Assembly (NCBI GenBank): GCA_002490635.1
Contig: DKUJ01000042.1
Span: 10,913 to 74,912, forward strand
Length of the DNA: 64,000 nt
DNA from: Porphyromonadaceae bacterium UBA7207
GTDB taxonomy: Bacteria; Bacteroidota; Bacteroidia; Bacteroidales; Muribaculaceae
Direction: 5' to 3'
Positions within the stretch are counted from its first letter, which is position 1. Each line of letters starts with the position of its first letter. The position numbers and the translations under genes are program-made. This document shows, in pieces, positions 62,620 through 64,000 of this stretch. The notes under the pieces are model-generated. The model saw only the letters and a list, made by a program, of their open reading frames with translations, was not told the origin of the DNA and did no database searches.

Positions 62620-64000
62620 ATGGAACACCTACAGCTCGACAATAGCGAAACTATCTGCGCCATCTCCACCGCTCCGGGAAGAGGAGCCATAGCCCTGGTG
62701 CGGGTAAGTGGACCAAAGGCAATAGAAATCACCGACTCGCTGTGGAACGGCAGGAGGCTGGTGAAAGCGGATTCACACACCGCACATCTGGGAACTCTTA
62801 CCGACGGCAACGGTAACGATATCGACCAGTGTGTGGCTACGGTGTATCGTGCGCCGCGATCGTTCACCTCCGAGGATACTGTGGAAATAGCACTCCACGG
62901 AAGTTCCTGGATACAGAAAAAGGCTATCGACGTTCTCTGTAGCAGCGGCTGCCGCCTTGCGCATCCAGGCGAATTCACCCGGAGGGCTGTAAAGGCCGGA
63001 CGAATCGACATAACCCAGGCCGAAGCCATCGGCGACCTGATTGCAGCCTCCTCCGAAGCCGCACACAAGGCCGCGATGGGGCAGCTGCGGGGAACTGTGA
63101 AAGCAGGAATCGAACAACTCAGGGCACGGCTGCTCGAACTTGCCGGCCTGCTCGAACTCGAACTCGATTTCAGCGACATGGACGTGGAGTTTGTGCCCCG
63201 CCAGGAACTGCTGGATGCTGCCACAGGTATCCGCAGACACATCGGCACACTGCTGAAATCGTTCTCCTGTGGTAATGCTATAAAGGAAGGATTCCCTATA
63301 GCTATAGTTGGGCCGGTCAACTCCGGCAAGTCGAAGCTGCTGAACACAATACTGGGCGATGACAAGGCAATTGTGAGCAATATTCCGGGCACAACCCGCG
63401 ATATCGTGGAAGACACCATCGCCATAGGTCCATACACAGCCCGTATCCTCGACACCGCCGGACTGCGGCACACCTCCGACACAATAGAGCAAATCGGAAT
63501 ACAGCGAGCACGCGAAGCCGCCGCGAAAGCCGGAATCGTGCTGTATGTGATAGACGCCTCCAACCCGAGAACGACGTCGGAAATAGAAGCCGATACCGCC
63601 GGCCTCGACAGCGGCAAAATAATATATGTAGTCAATAAGACCGATATCACAAGCCATACCCCCGACCTACCTGCGACAGATACAGTCGTGCACATATCGG
63701 CATTGAACAACGAAGGCATCGACAGCCTGCTCGCAGCCGTAGCCGCCAAAATCGATAGCGCCGTGAAAACCAGTGCCGACAGCGAAGGTCTGATAATAAC
63801 CAACATCCGGCATGCGCAGGCACTCGAACAAGCGCACAGAGCCATCAATGCGGTTATTGACGGCCTTGCCTCGCAGCTCACCACCGACCTCGTGGCCGAA
63901 GAACTCCGGCAAACCATCCACCACCTGAGCACCATAACCGGAGCCATCCCCCCACCCGAAATCCTCCAATCCATCTTCTCGAACTTCTGCATCGGAAAGT
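62620..64000 (+). CDS. mnmE: tRNA modification GTPase MnmE (stop codon cut by window end)
   Basis: GTPase that works with MnmG to place the cmnm5 group on wobble uridine 34 of certain tRNAs. The window holds 460 codons, ending in the family C-terminus FCIGK followed by a single t, so only the stop codon is missing. The N-terminal formyl-THF-binding domain has ETICAISTAPGRGAIALVRV and HPGEFTRRA; the helical and G domains follow with IPGTTRDIVEDT (G2), DTAGLRHTSDTIEQIG (G3 with the catalytic Glu) and NKTD (G4). The G1 loop reads GPVNSGKS (231-238) instead of the usual GRPNxGKS. It follows the nuclease gene by 26 nt. Confidence 0.95.
   Translation, partial: MEHLQLDNSETICAISTAPGRGAIALVRVSGPKAIEITDSLWNGRRLVKADSHTAHLGTLTDGNGNDIDQCVATVYRAPRSFTSEDTVEIALHGSSWIQKKAIDVLCSSGCRLAHPGEFTRRAVKAGRIDITQAEAIGDLIAASSEAAHKAAMGQLRGTVKAGIEQLRARLLELAGLLELELDFSDMDVEFVPRQELLDAATGIRRHIGTLLKSFSCGNAIKEGFPIAIVGPVNSGKSKLLNTILGDDKAIVSNIPGTTRDIVEDTIAIGPYTARILDTAGLRHTSDTIEQIGIQRAREAAAKAGIVLYVIDASNPRTTSEIEADTAGLDSGKIIYVVNKTDITSHTPDLPATDTVVHISALNNEGIDSLLAAVAAKIDSAVKTSADSEGLIITNIRHAQALEQAHRAINAVIDGLASQLTTDLVAEELRQTIHHLSTITGAIPPPEILQSIFSNFCIGK

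Overview
This window looks like a chromosomal segment from a Bacteroidales gut commensal. The evidence is a SusC/SusD pair, Bacteroidota-type promoters (TTG, then 18-21 nt, then TAnnTTTG) in front of many genes, a type V (FimA/Mfa1-like) pilus operon, and the small DUF4492 protein in front of cydAB. High G+C with strong codon bias, which produces long antisense shadow ORFs, and the gene repertoire fit a Muribaculaceae-like lineage; that family assignment is inference. I see no transposase, integrase, phage or CRISPR genes, so most of the window reads as core chromosome with a few accessory loci.

Layout. 0-5.5 kb: a SusC/SusD glycan-uptake pair closed by a 45-nt perfect palindromic terminator. 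5.5-5.9 kb: a non-coding nested palindromic element. 6-7.9 kb: dnaK (-). 8.1-12.3 kb (+): two tandem small HTH paralogues, a ROK kinase, rplU-rpmA, and metK behind a SAM-II riboswitch with a visible transcription-attenuation platform. 12.3-15.5 kb (-): prmA, an outer-membrane-type protein and a TPR lipoprotein with an OmpA-like segment. 15.6-25.2 kb (+): Fur-like regulator-purA, DUF1015, fabG, SGNH hydrolase plus GHL10 hydrolase, gluQRS plus an acetyltransferase. 25.2-32.4 kb (-): ion channel, htpG, MINPP-type phosphatase, cinA, tsaD, beta-barrel protein. 32.4-42.7 kb (-): a six-gene pilus operon. 43-52.7 kb (-): uvrB-ygiQ, GYF/CD225 protein-DUF2752, and OmpA-DUF4492-cydA-cydB-IMPACT. 52.9-64 kb (+): DMT transporter, small secreted protein, tRNA-Glu(CTC), nhaA, RNase D-like exonuclease-small membrane protein-gpmI, TM2-bioA-bioF-nuclease, and mnmE, which is cut by the window edge after its last sense codon.

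How genes work together. The pilus operon (DUF3575, DUF3868, Mfa1-like shaft pilin, FimB/Mfa2-like anchor, accessory lipoprotein, DUF4906 tip-type protein) has a strong intrinsic-terminator-like hairpin just after the shaft pilin, which would make shaft subunit outnumber anchor and tip subunits. The cyd block encodes a microaerobic terminal oxidase. The metK leader pairs a SAM-II aptamer with a downstream strand that can capture either the aptamer core or a terminator arm. Translational coupling by ATGA overlaps is common (prmA/OM protein, gluQRS/acetyltransferase, uvrB/ygiQ, exonuclease/small membrane protein, bioF/nuclease).

The most interesting items are the metK SAM-II attenuator, the nested palindrome at 5.58-5.82 kb with compensatory changes in its two terminal hairpins, the intra-operon pilus terminator, the Y-rich repeat at the end of one pilus lipoprotein, and the Fur-like regulator lacking the usual sensory histidines.
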